From: Protula sp. h YS-2021
Taxonomy: Eukaryota > Annelida > Polychaeta > Sabellida > Serpulidae
Direction of reading: 5' to 3'
Length of the DNA: 64,000 nt
NCBI GenBank assembly: GCA_949752745.1
Contig: OX457031.1
Location: 3,680,614-3,744,613, forward strand
This document shows positions 47,106 to 61,065 of the stretch, piece after piece; positions within the stretch are counted from its first letter, which is position 1, and the number at the start of each line of letters is the position of its first letter. The notes under the pieces are model-generated. The model worked only from the letters and a program-made list of their open reading frames with translations. It ran no database searches and was not told the origin of the DNA. A program made the translations under genes and the position numbers.

Positions 47106-50100
47106 AAAATTTTGCAAATCACGTGATTAATGACGTCATAAATGACGAATTTGTCTATCTCAGCAACCAATAAAGATAGAAACGTCAAACCAAAACCGAA
47201 CTGTAGCGGATGGTGGCGCAAAACAAGCGATACAAAATTTTGCAAATCACGTGATTAACGAAGTCATAAATGATGAATTTGTCTATCTCAGCAATCAAAG
47301 AAGATAGAAGCGTCAAACTAAAACCGAACTGTAGCGGAGGGTGGCGCAAAACAAGCGATATAAAAATTTTGCAAATCACGTGATTAATGACGTCATAAAT
47401 GACGAATTTGTCTATCTCATCAATCAAAAAAGATAGAAACGTCAAACCAAAACCGAGCTGTAGCGGAGGGTGGCGCAAAACAAGCGATTAAAAAATTTTG
47501 CAAATCACGTGATTAATGACGTCATAAATGACGAATTTGTCTATCTCAGCAACCAATAAAGATAGAAACGTCAAACCAAAACCGAACTGTAGCGGATGGT
47601 GGCGCAAAACAAGCGATACAAAATTTTGCAAATCACGTGATTAACGAAGTCATAAATGATGAATTTGTCTATCTCAGCAATCAAAGAAGATAGAAGCGTC
47701 AAACTAAAACCGAACTGTAGCGGAGGGTGGCGCAAAACAAGCGATACAAAAATTTTGCAAATCACGTGATTAATGACGTCATAAATGACGAATTTGTCTA
47801 TCTCATCAATCAAAAAAGATAGAAACGTCAAACCAAAACCGAGCTGTAGCGGAGGGTGGCGCAAAACAAGCGATACAAAATTTTGCAAATCACGTGATTA
47901 ACGACGTCATAAATGACGAATTTGTCTATCTCAGCAACCAATAAAGATAGAAACGTCAAACCAAAACCGTACTGTAGCGGAGGGTGGCGCAAAACAAGCG
48001 ATACAAAAATTTTGCAAATCACGTGATTAATGACGTCATAAATGACGAATTTGTCTATCTCAGCAACCAATAAAGATAGAAGCATCAAACCAAATCCGAA
48101 CTGTAGCGGAGGATGGCGCAAAACAAGCGATACAAAAATTTTGCAAATCACGTGATTAATGACGTCATAAATGACGAATTTGTCTATCTCAGCAACCAAT
48201 AAAGACAGAAGCGTCAAACCAAAACCGAACTGGATCAGAGGGTGGGGCAAAATAAGCGATACAAAAATTTTTCAAGTCACGTGATTAATGACGTCATAAA
48301 TGACGAATATATCTATCTCAGCACCCAATAAAGATAGAAACGTCAAACTAAAACCAAACTGTAGCAGAGGGTGCCGCAAAACAAGCGATTCAAAAATTTT
48401 GCAAATCACAAGATTAATGACGTCATAAATGACGAATTTGTCTATCTCAGCAACCAATAAAGATAGAAACATAAAACCAAAACCGAACTGTAGCGGAGGG
48501 TAGGGCAAAACAAGCGGAACTAAAATTTTGCAAATCCCGTGATTTGCAAAATTTTTGTATCGCTTTTTGTATCGCTAACCAAAACCGAACTGTAGCGTTG
48601 GGTAGGGCAAAACAAGCGGAACTAAAATTTTGGAAATCCCGTGATTTGCAAATTTTTGAATCGCTTGTTTTGCGCCACCCTCCGCTACAGTTTGGTTTTG
48701 GTTTGACGTTTCTATCTTTATTGGTTGCTGAGATAGACAAATTCGTCATTTATGACGTCATTAATCACGTGATTTGCAAAATTTTTTAATCGCTTGTTTT
48801 GCGCCACTCTGCGATACAGTTTGGTTTTAGTTTGACGTTTCTATCTTTATTGGTTGCTGAGATAGACAAATTCGTCATTTATGACGTCATTAATCACGGG
48901 ATTTGCAAAATTTTTGTATCGCTTGTTTTGCGCCACCCTCCGCTACAGTTTGGTTTTGGTTTGACGTTTCTATCTTTATTGGTTGCTGTGATAGACAAAT
49001 TCGTCATTTATGACGTCATTAATCACGGGATTTGCAAAATTTTTGCACCGTTTGTTTTAAGCAACCATCCGCTACAGTTTGGTTTTGGTTTCACCTTTTT
49101 GCCTTTATTGGTTGCTGAGATAGACAAATTCGTCATTTATGACGTCATTAATCACGTGATTTGCAAAATTTTTGTATCGCTTGTTTTTCGCCTCGCACCG
49201 CTACAGTTTGGTTTTGGTTTGACGTTTCTATCTTTATTGGTTGCTGTGATAGACAAATCCGTCATTTATGACGTCATTAATCACGTGATTTGCAAAATTT
49301 TTGTATCGCTTGTTTTGCGCCACCCTCCGCTACAGTTTGGTTTTGGTTTTATGTTTCTATCTTTATTTGTTGCTTAGATAGACAAATTCGTCATTTATGA
49401 CGTCATAAATCACGTGATTTGCAAAATTTTTGTATCGTTTGTTTTGCGCCACCCTCCGCTACAGTCCGGTTTTGGTTTGACGCCTTCATCTTTATTGGTT
49501 GCTGTGATAGACAAATTCGTCATTTATGACGTCATAAATCACGTGATTTGTAAAATTTTTGTATTGCTTGTTTTGCGTCACCCTCCGCTACAGTTTGGTT
49601 TTGGTTTGACGTTTCTATCTTTATTGGTTGCTGAGATAGACAAATTCGTCATTAATGACGTCATTAATCACGTGATTTGCAAAATTATTGCAGCGCTTGT
49701 TTTGCGCCATCCTCCGCTATAGTTTGGTTTTGGTTTGACGTTTCTATCATTATTGGGTGCTGAGATAGACAAATTCGTCATTTATGACGTCATAAATCAC
49801 GTGATTTGCAAAATTTTTGTATCGCTTGTTTTGCGTTACCATCCGCTACAGTTTGGTTTTGGTTTGACGTTTCTATCTTTATTGGTTGCTTAGATAGACA
49901 AATTCGTCATTTATGACGTCATTAATCACGTGATTTGCAAAATTTTTGTATCGCTTGTTTTGCGCCACCCTCCGCTACAGTTTGGTTTTGATTTCACGTT
50001 TCTACCTTTATTGGTTGCTGAGATAGAGAAATTCGTCATTTATGACGTCATTAATCACGTGATTTGCAAAATTTTTGTATCGCTTGTTTTGCGCCACCCT

Positions 50101-53100
50101 CCGCTACAGTTTGGTTTTGGTTTGACGTTTCTATCTTTATTGGTTGCTGAGATAGACAAATTCGTCATTTATGACGTCATTAATCACGGGATTTGCAAAA
50201 TTTTTGCACCGTTTGTTTTAAGCAACCATCCGCTACAGTTTGGTTTTGGTTTGACCTTTTTGCCTTTATTGGTTGCTGAGATAGACAAATTCGTCATTTA
50301 TGACGTCATTAATCACGTGATTTGCAAAATTTTTGTATCGCTTGTTTTTCGCCTCCCACCGCTACAGTTTGGTTTTGGTTTTATGTTTCTATCTTTATTT
50401 GTTGCTTAGATAGACAAATTCGTCATTTATGACGTCATAAATCACGTGATTTGCAAAATTTTTGTATCGTTTGTTTTGCGCCACCCTCCGCTACAGTCCG
50501 GTTTTGGTTTGACGCCTTCATCTTTATTGGTTGCAGAGATAGACAAATTCGTCATTTATGACGTCATAAATCACGTGATTTGTAAAATTTTTGTATCGCT
50601 TGTTTTGCGTCACCCTCCGCTACAGTTTGGTTTTGGTTTGACGTTTCTATCTTTATTGGTTGCTGAGATAGACAAATTCGTCATTAATGACGTCATTAAT
50701 CACGTGATTTGCAAAATTATTGCAGCGCTTGTTTTGCGCCATCCTCCGCTATAGTTTGGTTTTGATTTCACGTTTCTACCTTTATTGGTTACTGAGATAG
50801 ACAAATTCGTCATTTATGACGTCATTAATCACGGGATTTGCAAAATTTTTGCACCGTTTGTTTTAAGCAACCATCCGCTACAGTTTGGTTTTGGTTTGAC
50901 CTTTTTGCCTTTATTGGTTGCTGAGATAGACAAATTCGTCATTTATGACGTCATTAATCACGTGATTTGCAAAATTTTTGTATCGCTTGTTTTTCGCCTC
51001 CCACCGCTACAGTTTGGTTTTGGTTTGACGTTTCTATCTTTATTGGTTGCTGTGATAGACAAATCCGTCATTTATGACGTCATTAATCACGTGATTTGCA
51101 AAATTTTTGTATCGCTTGTTTTGCGCCACCCTCCGCTACAGTTTGGTTTTGGTTTTATGTTTCTATCTTTATTTGTTGCTTAGATAGACAAATTCGTCAT
51201 TTATGACGTCATAAATCACGTGATTTGCAAAATTTTTGTATCGTTTGTTTTGCGCCACCCACCGCTACAGTCCGGTTTTGGTTTGACGCCTTCATCTTTA
51301 TTGGTTGCAGAGATAGATAAATTCGTCATTTATGACGTCATAAATCACGTGATTTGTAAAATTTTTGTATTGCTTGTTTTGCGTCACCCTCCGCTACAGT
51401 TTGGTTTTGGTTTGACGTTTCTATCTTTATTGGTTGCTGAGATAGACAAATTCGTCATTAATGACGTCATTAATCACGTGATTTGCAAAATTATTGCAGC
51501 GCTTGTTTTGCGCCATCCTCCGCTATAGTTTGGTTTTGGTTTGACGTTTCTATCATTATTGGGTGCTGAGATAGACAAATTCGTCATTTATGACGTCATA
51601 AATCACGTGATTTGCAAAATTTTTGTATCGCTTGTTTTGCGTTACCATCCGCTACAGTTTGGTTTTGGTTTGACGCTTCTATCTTTATTGGTTGCTTAGA
51701 TAGACAAATTCGTCATTTATGACGTCATTAATCACGTGATTTGCGAAATTTTTGTATCGCTTGTTTTGCGCCACCCTCCGCTACAGTTTGGTTTTGATTT
51801 CACGTTTCTACCTTTATTGGTTGCTGAGATAGAGAAATTCGTCATTTATGACGTCATTAATCACGTGATTTGCAAAATTTTTGTATCGCTTGTTTTGCGC
51901 CACCCTCCGCTACAGTTTGGTTTTGGTTTGACGTTTCTATCTTTATTGGTTGCTGAGATAGACAAATTTGTCATTTATGACGTCATTAATCACGTGATTT
52001 GCAAAATTTTTGTATCGCTTGTTTTGCGCCACCCTCCGCTTCAGTTTGGTTTTGGTTTGACGTTTCTATCTTTATTGGTTGCTGAGATAGACAAATTCGT
52101 CATTAATGACGTCATTAATCACGTGATTTGCAAAATTATTGCAGCGCTTGTTTTGCGCCATCCTCCGCTATAGTTTGGTTTTGGTTTGACGTTTCTATCA
52201 TTATTGGGTGCTGAGATAGACAAATTCGTCATTTATGACGTCATAAATCACGTGATTTGCAAAATTTTTGTATCGCTTGTTTTGCGTTACCATCCGCTAC
52301 AGTTTGGTTTTGGTTTGACGTTTCTATCTTTATTGGTTGCTTAGATAGACAAATTCGTCATTTATGACGTCATTAATCACGTGATTTGCAAAAATTTTTG
52401 TATCGCTTGTTTTGCGCCACCCTCCGCTACAGTTTGGTTTTGATTTCACGTTTCTACCTTTATTGGTTGCTGAGATAGAGAAATTCGTCATTTATGACGT
52501 CATTAATCACGTGATTTGCAAAATTTTTGTATCGCTTGTTTTGCGCCACCCTCCGCTACAGTTTGGTTTTGGTTTGACGTTTCTATCTTTATTGGTTGCT
52601 GAGATAGACAAATTTGTCATTTATGACGTCATTAATCACGTGATTTGCAAAATTTTTGTATCGCTTGTTTTGCGCCACCCTCCGCTTCAGTTTGGTTTTG
52701 GTTTGACGTTTCTATCTTTATTGGTTGCTGAGATAGACAAATTCGTCATTTATGACGTCATTAATCACGGGATTTGCAAAATTTTTGCAGCGCTTGTTTT
52801 GCGCCATCCTCCACTATAGTTTGGTTTTGGTTTGACGTTTCTATCATTATTGGGTGCTGAGATAGACAAATTCGTCATTTATGACGTCATAAATCACGTG
52901 ATTTGCAAAATTTTTGTATCGCTTGTTTTGCGCCACCCTCCGCTACAGTTTGGTTTTGGTTTGACCTTTTTGCCTTTATTGGTTGCTGAGATAGACAAAT
53001 TCGTCATTTATGACGTCATTATTCACGTGATTTGCAAAATTTTTGTACCGCTTGTTTTTCGCCTCCCACCGCTACAGTTTGGTTTTGGTTTGACGTTTCT

Positions 53101-56100
53101 ATCTTTATTGGTTGCTGAGATAGACAAATTTGTCATTTATGACGTCATTAATCACGTGATTTGCAAAATTTTTGTATCGCTTGTTTTGCGCCACCCTCCG
53201 CTTCAGTTTGGTTTTGGTTTGACGTTTCTATCTTTATTGGTTGCTGAGATAGACAAATTCGTCATTAATGACGTCATTAATCACGTGATTTGCAAAATTA
53301 TTGCAGCGCTTGTTTTGCGCCATCCTCCGCTATAGTTTGGTTTTGGTTTGACGTTTCTATCATTATTGGGTGCTGAGATAGACAAATTCGTCATTTATGA
53401 CGTCATAAATCACGTGATTTGCAAAATTTTTGTATCGTTTGTTTTGCGCCACCCTCCGCTACAGTCCGGTTTTGGTTTGACGCCTTCATCTTTATTGGTT
53501 GCAGAGATAGACAAATTCGTCATTAATGACGTCATTAATCACGTGATTTGCAAAATTATTGCAGCGCTTGTTTTGCGCCATCCTCCGCTATAGTTTGGTT
53601 TTGGTTTGACGTTTCTATCATTATTGGGTGCTGAGATAGACAAATTCGTCATTTATGACGTCATAAATCACGTGATTTGCAAAATTTTTGTATCGCTTGT
53701 TTTGCGTTACCATCCGCTACAGTTTGGTTTTGGTTTGACGTTTCTATCTTTATTGGTTGCTTAGATAGACAAATTCGTCATTTATGACGTCATTAATCAC
53801 GTGATTTGCAAAAATTTTTGTATCGCTTGTTTTGCGCCACCCTCCGCTACAGTTTGGTTTTGATTTCACGTTTCTACCTTTATTGGTTGCTGAGATAGAG
53901 AAATTCGTCATTTATGACGTCATTAATCACGTGATTTGCAAAATTTTTGTATCGCTTGTTTTGCGCCACCCTCCGCTACAGTTTGGTTTTGGTTTGACGT
54001 TTCTATCTTTATTGGTTGCTGAGATAGACAAATTTGTCATTTATGACGTCATTAATCACGTGATTTGCAAAATTTTTGCATCGCTTGTTTTGCGCCACCC
54101 TCCGCTTCAGTTTGGTTTTGGTTTGACGTTTCTATCTTTATTGGTTGCTGAGATAGACAAATTCGTCATTTATGACGTCATTAATCACGGGATTTGCAAA
54201 ATTTTTGCAGCGCTTGTTTTGCGCCATCCTCCACTATAGTTTGGTTTTCGTTTGACGTTTCTATCTTTATTGGTTGTTGAGATAGACAAATTCGTCATTT
54301 ATGACGTCATTAATCACGTGATTTGCAAAATTTTTGTACCGCTTGTTTTTCGCCTCCCACCGCTACAGTTTGGTTTTGGTTTGACGTTTCTATCTTTATT
54401 GGTTGCTGTGATAGACAAATCCGTCATTTATGACGTCATTAATGACGTGATTTGCAAAATTTTTGCATCGCTTGTTTTGCGCCACCCTCCGCTACAGTTT
54501 GGTTTTGGTTTGACGTTTCTATCTTTATTGGTTGCTGAGATAGACAAATTTGTCATTTATGACGTCATTAATCACGTGATTTGCAAAATTTTTGTATCGC
54601 TTGTTTTGCGCCACCCTCCGCTACAGTTTGGTTTTGGTTTTATGTTTCTATCTTTATTTGTTGCTTAGATAGACAAATTCGTCATTTATGACGTCATAAA
54701 TCACGTGATTTGCAAAATTTTTGTATCGTTTGTTTTGCGCCACCCTCCGCTACAGTCCGGTTTTGGTTTGACGCCTTCATCTTTATTGGTTGCAGAGATA
54801 GATAAATTCGTCATTTATGACGTCATAAATCACGTGATTTGTAAAATTTTTGTATTGCTTGTTTTGCGTCACCCTCCGCTACAGTTTGGTTTTGGTTTGA
54901 CGTTTCTATCTTTATTGGTTGCTGAGATAGAGAAATTCGTCATTTATGACGTCATTAATCACGTGTATAAAAATTTTTGTATCGCTTGTTTTGCGCCACC
55001 CTCCGCTACAGTTTGGTTTTGGTTTGACGTTTCTATCTTTATTGGTTGCTGAGATAGACAAATTTGTCATTTATGACGTCATTAATCACGTGATTTGCAA
55101 AATTTTTGTATCGCTTGTTTTGCGCCACCCTCCGCTACAGTTTGGTTTTGGTTTGACGTTTCTATCTTTATTGGTTGCTGAGATAGACAAATTTGTCATT
55201 TATGACGTCATTAATCACGTGATTTGCAAAATTTTTGCATCGCTTGTTTTGCGCCACCCTCCGCTTCAGTTTGGTTTTGGTTTGACGTTTCTATCTTTAT
55301 TGGTTGCTGAGATAGACAAATTCGTCATTTATGACGTCATTAATCACGGGATTTGCAAAATTTTTGCAGCGCTTGTTTTGCGCCATCCTCCACTATAGTT
55401 TGGTTTTCGTTTGACGTTTCTATCTTTATTGGTTGTTGAGATAGACAAATTCGTCATTTATGACGTCATTAATCACGTGATTTGCAAAATTTTTGTACCG
55501 CTTGTTTTTCGCCTCCCACCGCTACAGTTTGGTTTTGGTTTGACGTTTCTATCTTTATTGGTTGCTGTGATAGACAAATCCGTCATTTATGACGTCATTA
55601 ATGACGTGATTTGCAAAATTTTTGCATCGCTTGTTTTGCGCCACCCTCCGCTACAGTTTGGTTTTGGTTTGACGTTTCTATCTTTATTGGTTGCTGAGAT
55701 AGACAAATTTGTCATTTATGACGTCATTAATCACGTGATTTGCAAAATTTTTGTATCGCTTGTTTTGCGCCACCCTCCGCTACAGTTTGGTTTTGGTTTT
55801 ATGTTTCTATCTTTATTTGTTGCTTAGATAGACAAATTCGTCATTTATGACGTCATAAATCACGTGATTTGCAAAATTTTTGTATCGTTTGTTTTGCGCC
55901 ACCCTCCGCTACAGTCCGGTTTTGGTTTGACGCCTTCATCTTTATTGGTTGCAGAGATAGATAAATTCGTCATTTATGACGTCATAAATCACGTGATTTG
56001 TAAAATTTTTGTATTGCTTGTTTTGCGTCACCCTCCGCTACAGTTTGGTTTTGGTTTGACGTTTCTATCTTTATTGGTTGCTGAGATAGAGAAATTCGTC

Positions 56101-59100
56101 ATTTATGACGTCATTAATCACGTGTATAAAAATTTTTGTATCGCTTGTTTTGCGCCACCCTCCGCTACAGTTTGGTTTTGGTTTGACGTTTCTATCTTTA
56201 TTGGTTGCTGAGATAGACAAATTTGTCATTTATGACGTCATTAATCACGTGATTTGCAAAATTTTTGTATCGCTTGTTTTGCTCCACCCTCCGCTTCAGT
56301 TTGGTTTTGGTTTGACGTTTCTATCTTTATTGGTTGCTGAGATAGACAAATTCGTCATTAATGACGTCATTAATCACGTGATTTGCAAAATTATTGCAGC
56401 GCTTGTTTTGCGCCATCCTCCGCTATAGTTTGGTTTTGGTTTGACGTTTCTATCATTATTGGGTGCTGAGATAGACAAATTCGTCATTTATGACGTCATA
56501 AATCACGTGATTTGCAAAATTTTTGTATCGCTTGTTTTGCGCCACCCACCGCTACAGTCCGGTTTTGGTTTGACGCCTTCATCTTTATTGGTTGCAGAGA
56601 TAGATAAATTCGTCATTTATGACGTCATAAATCACGTGATTTGTAAAATTTTTGTATTGCTTGTTTTGCGTCACCCTCCGCTACAGTTTGGTTTTGGTTT
56701 GACGTTTCTATCTTTATTGGTTGCTGAGATAGACAAATTCGTCATTAATGACGTCATTAATCACGTGATTTGCAAAATTATTGCAGCGCTTGTTTTGCGC
56801 CATCCTCCGCTATAGTTTGGTTTTGGTTTGACGTTTCTATCATTATTGGGTGCTGAGATAGACAAATTCGTCATTTATGACGTCATAAATCACGTGATTT
56901 GCAAAATTTTTGTATCGCTTGTTTTGCGTTACCATCCGCTACAGTTTGGTTTTGGTTTGACGCTTCTATCTTTATTGGTTGCTTAGATAGACAAATTCGT
57001 CATTTATGACGTCATTAATCACGTGATTTGCAAAAATTTTTGTATCGCTTGTTTTGCGCCACCCTCCGCTACAGTTTGGTTTTGATTTCACGTTTCTACC
57101 TTTATTGGTTGCTGAGATAGAGAAATTCGTCATTTATGACGTCATTAATCACGTGATTTGCAAAATTTTTGTATCGCTTGTTTTGCGCCACCCTCCGCTA
57201 CAGTTTGGTTTTGGTTTGACGTTTCTATCTTTATTGGTTGCTGAGATAGACAAATTTGTCATTTATGACGTCATTAATCACGTGATTTGCAAAATTTTTG
57301 TATCGCTTGTTTTGCGCCACCCTCCGCTTCAGTTTGGTTTTGGTTTGACGTTTCTATCTTTATTGGTTGCTGAGATAGACAAATTCGTCATTTATGACGT
57401 CATTAATCACGGGATTTGCAAAATTTTTGCAGCGCTTGTTTTGCGCCATCCTCCACTATAGTTTGGTTTTCGTTTGACGTTTCTATCTTTATTGGTTGTT
57501 GAGATAGACAAATTCGTCATTTATGACGTCATTAATCACGGGATTTGCAAAATTTTTGCACCGTTTGTTTTAAGCAACCATCCGCTACAGTTTGGTTTTG
57601 GTTTGACCTTTTTGCCTTTATTGGTTGCTGAGATAGACAAATTCGTCATTTATGACGTCATTATTCACGTGATTTGCAAAATTTTTGTACCGCTTGTTTT
57701 TCGCCTCCCACCGCTACAGTTTGGTTTTGGTTTGACGTTTCTATCTTTATTGGTTGCTGTGATAGACAAATCCGTCATTTATGACGTCATTAATGACGTG
57801 ATTTGCAAAATTTTTGCATCGCTTGTTTTGCGCCACCCTCCGCTACAGTTTGGTTTTGGTTTGACGTTTCTATCTTTATTGGTTGCTGAGATAGACAAAT
57901 TTGTCATTTATGACGTCATTAATCACGTGATTTGCAAAATTTTTGTATCGCTTGTTTTGCGCCACCCTCCGCTACAGTTTGGTTTTGGTTTTATGTTTCT
58001 ATCTTTATTTGTTGCTTAGATAGACAAATTCGTCATTTATGACGTCATAAATCACGTGATTTGCAAAATTTTTGTATCGTTTGTTTTGCGCCACCCTCCG
58101 CTACAGTCCGGTTTTGGTTTGACGCCTTCATCTTTATTGGTTGCAGAGATAGATAAATTCGTCATTTATGACGTCATAAATCACGTGATTTGTAAAATTT
58201 TTGTATTGCTTGTTTTGCGTCACCCTCCGCTACAGTTTGGTTTTGGTTTGACGTTTCTATCTTTATTGGTTGCTGAGATAGAGAAATTCGTCATTTATGA
58301 CGTCATTAATCACGTGTATAAAAATTTTTGTATCGCTTGTTTTGCGCCACCCTCCGCTACAGTTTGGTTTTGGTTTGACGTTTCTATCTTTATTGGTTGC
58401 TGAGATAGACAAATTTGTCATTTATGACGTCATTAATCACGTGATTTGCAAAATTTTTGTATCGCTTGTTTTGCTCCACCCTCCGCTTCAGTTTGGTTTT
58501 GGTTTGACGTTTCTATCTTTATTGGTTGCTGAGATAGACAAATTCGTCATTAATGACGTCATTAATCACGTGATTTGCAAAATTATTGCAGCGCTTGTTT
58601 TGCGCCATCCTCCGCTATAGTTTGGTTTTGGTTTGACGTTTCTATCATTATTGGGTGCTGAGATAGACAAATTCGTCATTTATGACGTCATAAATCACGT
58701 GATTTGCAAAATTTTTGTATCGCTTGTTTTGCGTTACCATCCGCTACAGTTTGGTTTTGGTTTGACGTTTCTATCTTTATTGGTTGCTTAGATAGACAAA
58801 TTCGTCATTTATGACGTCATTAATCACGTGATTTGCAAAAATTTTTGTATCGCTTGTTTTGCGCCACCCTCCGCTACAGTTTGGTTTTGATTTCACGTTT
58901 CTACCTTTATTGGTTGCTGAGATAGAGAAATTCGTCATTTATGACGTCATTAATCACGTGATTTGCAAAATTTTTGTATCGCTTGTTTTGCGCCACCCTC
59001 CGCTACAGTTTGGTTTTGGTTTGACGTTTCTATCTTTATTGGTTGCTGAGATAGACAAATTCGTCATTTATGACGTCATTAATCACGTGATTTGCAAAAT

Positions 59101-60195
59101 TTTTGTATCGCTTGTTTTGCGCCACCCTCCGCTTCAGTTTGGTTTTGGTTTGACGTTTCTATCTTTATTGGTTGCTGAGATAGACAAATTCGTCATTTAT
59201 GACGTCATTAATCACGGGATTTGCAAAATTTTTGCAGCGCTTGTTTTGCGCCATCCTCCACTATAGTTTGGTTTTCGTTTGACGTTTCTATCTTTATTGG
59301 TTGTTGAGATAGACAAATTCGTCATTTATGACGTCATTAATCACGTGATTTGCAAAATTTTTGCACCGTTTGTTTTAAGCAACCATCCGCTACAGTTTGG
59401 TTTTGGTTTGACCTTTTTGCCTTTATTGGTTGCTGAGATAGACAAATTCGTCATTTATGACGTCATTATTCACGTGATTTGCAAAATTTTTGTACCGCTT
59501 GTTTTTCGCCTCCCACCGCTACAGTTTGGTTTTGGTTTGACGTTTCTATCTTTATTGGTTGCTGTGATAGACAAATCCGTCATTTATGACGTCATTAATG
59601 ACGTGATTTGCAAAATTTTTGCATCGCTTGTTTTGCGCCACCCTCCGCTACAGTTTGGTTTTGGTTTGACGTTTCTATCTTTATTGGTTGCTGAGATAGA
59701 CAAATTTGTCATTTATGACGTCATTAATCACGTGATTTGCAAAATTTTTGTATCGCTTGTTTTGCGCCACCCTCCGCTTCAGTTTGGTTTTGGTTTGACG
59801 TTTCTATCTTTATTGGTTGCTGAGATAGACAAATTCGTCATTTATGACGTCATTAATCACGTGATTTGCAAAATTTTGCAGCGCTTGTTTTGCGCCATCC
59901 TCCGCTATAGTTTGGTTTTCGTTTGACGTTTCTATCTTTATTGGTTGTTGAGATAGACAAATTCGTCATTTATGACGTCATTAATCACGGGATTTGCAAA
60001 ATTTTTGCACCGTTTGTTTCAAGCAACCATCCGCTACAGTTTGGTTTTGGTTTGACCTTTTTGCCTTTATTGGTTGCTGAGATAGACAAATTCGTCATTT
60101 ATGACGTCATTAATCACGTGATTTGCAAAATTTTTTAATCGCTTGTTTTGCGCCACCCTCCGCTACAGTTCGGTTTTGGTTTGACGTTTCTATCT
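47046..60195. repeat. 129-bp satellite array, ~100 monomers, filling the element
   Basis: The monomer on + at the left reads GATAGAAACGTCAAACCAAA, CCGAACTGTAGCGGAGGGTG, GCGCAAAACAAGCGAT, AAATTTTGCAAATCACGTGA, TTAATGACGTCATAAATGAC, GAATTTGTCTATCTCAGCAA, CCAATAAA. Period 128-129. About 11-12 monomers point right (47046-48540) and about 90 point left (48650-60195). Higher-order copies occur: blocks repeat at offsets of about 774, 1032, 1160, 1420, 1805 and 2190 bp, all multiples of 129. Each monomer has CACGTG and, 5 bp on, TGACGTCA. Since 129 is divisible by 3, long 43-aa-periodic frames on the opposite strand are artefacts. Confidence 0.95.
48540..48660. repeat. orientation switch of the satellite
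   Basis: Forward monomers give way to inverted ones with two small back-to-back fragments (CAAATCCCGTGATTTGCAAAA occurs twice, with a short forward piece between). It is the off-centre axis of a giant imperfect palindrome formed by the element. Confidence 0.85.
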
Positions 60196-60620
60196 TTCAA
60201 TGACAACAAAATTCCCTTCTTGGTAGGATGTAACCTTCCAGGTGTGTGATTCGTAATATTTTCACGAATGTTAACCATCACTTTCTGTTGATATTTCGCC
60301 AATTTGATATATATTTCTCTATTTATGGGTATCATAACCGGTAAATCATCTACACTCATCTTCTTCATGCTGGTAGCGGCTTTACGCTCCGGTTCTCGCT
60401 TCATTTTAGGTTCGATCTTAATTTTTCGCTTTTTACAGGACGACGTCGTAGCAGGTAACTCATCTCTTTTCATCTTTCTATGATGTGGTCGCCTTTGACG
60501 TGACTTCACCTCAGACTTTAGCATGGACATTGCTTTAGACTTTGATGTAGGTATTGTCTCAGGCTTTGCTGTAAAATTTTCTGCAGGCATTGTCTCAGAC
60601 TTTTCTGCAGACATTGTCAT
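60135..60620 (-). CDS. PC4-like protein of the satellite element, right copy
   Basis: 161 aa, nearly identical to 46620-47105 (few substitutions, for example PC/SC near residue 60, KTEP/KIEP and VLVN/VMVN). The frame is kept open in both arms despite the decay of the right terminus. This ORF also ends within the first satellite monomer. Confidence 0.7.
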   Translation of the reverse strand: MTMSAEKSETMPAENFTAKPETIPTSKSKAMSMLKSEVKSRQRRPHHRKMKRDELPATTSSCKKRKIKIEPKMKREPERKAATSMKKMSVDDLPVMIPINREIYIKLAKYQQKVMVNIRENITNHTPGRLHPTKKGILLSLKDRNVKPKPNCSGGWRKTSD

Positions 60621-60684
60621 AAAGGGCAGCTGCTGTTACTCTTCAGTATCTTGATACAGAATGCGTTACGTTTGAGGGCGGCTG

Positions 60685-60693
60685 CCTTTTATA
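60685..60693 (-). promoter_or_regulatory. TATA box of right PC4-like ORF
   Basis: TATAAAAGG on the - strand, 65-73 nt before the ATG at 60620, followed by the same CAGCCGCCCTC context as in the left arm. Confidence 0.7.
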
Positions 60694-60784
60694 CTCTATA
60701 TACTCTCACACTCGACACACTATGTCCTAATATGTTTAGAAATAACTTTACCAATAAAGTCTTTAAACATAGCTTTATATACAA

Positions 60785-61065
60785 CAACTTGTTGAACAAC
60801 ATGTTGAACAAGTTGAACATGTTCAACTTACCCAACAACATGTTGAACAACATGTTGGTTGCATATGTTGAACAACATAATGAGCATATTGAACATGTTC
60901 AACATGTTGTTGAACATGTTGAACATGTTGAGCATGTTGTTGAACGTGTTGAACATGTTGAACATGTTCTTGAACATACTGAACATGTTGGTTGAATATG
61001 TTGAACAACATAATGAACATGTTGAACATGCTGTTAAGCATGTTGTTGAACATGTTGAACAAAAT
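60785..61065. repeat. TTCAACATG 9-bp array, right arm
   Basis: Mirror of the left-arm array, shorter and rearranged. Confidence 0.92.

Noticed and set aside
48799..60138. Two dozen long frames with 43-residue repeats (MRHPPLQFGFGLTFLSLLVA...)
   Set aside because: They read through the 129-bp satellite; 129 is divisible by 3, so any stop-free monomer stays open. No promoter, unique start or domain.
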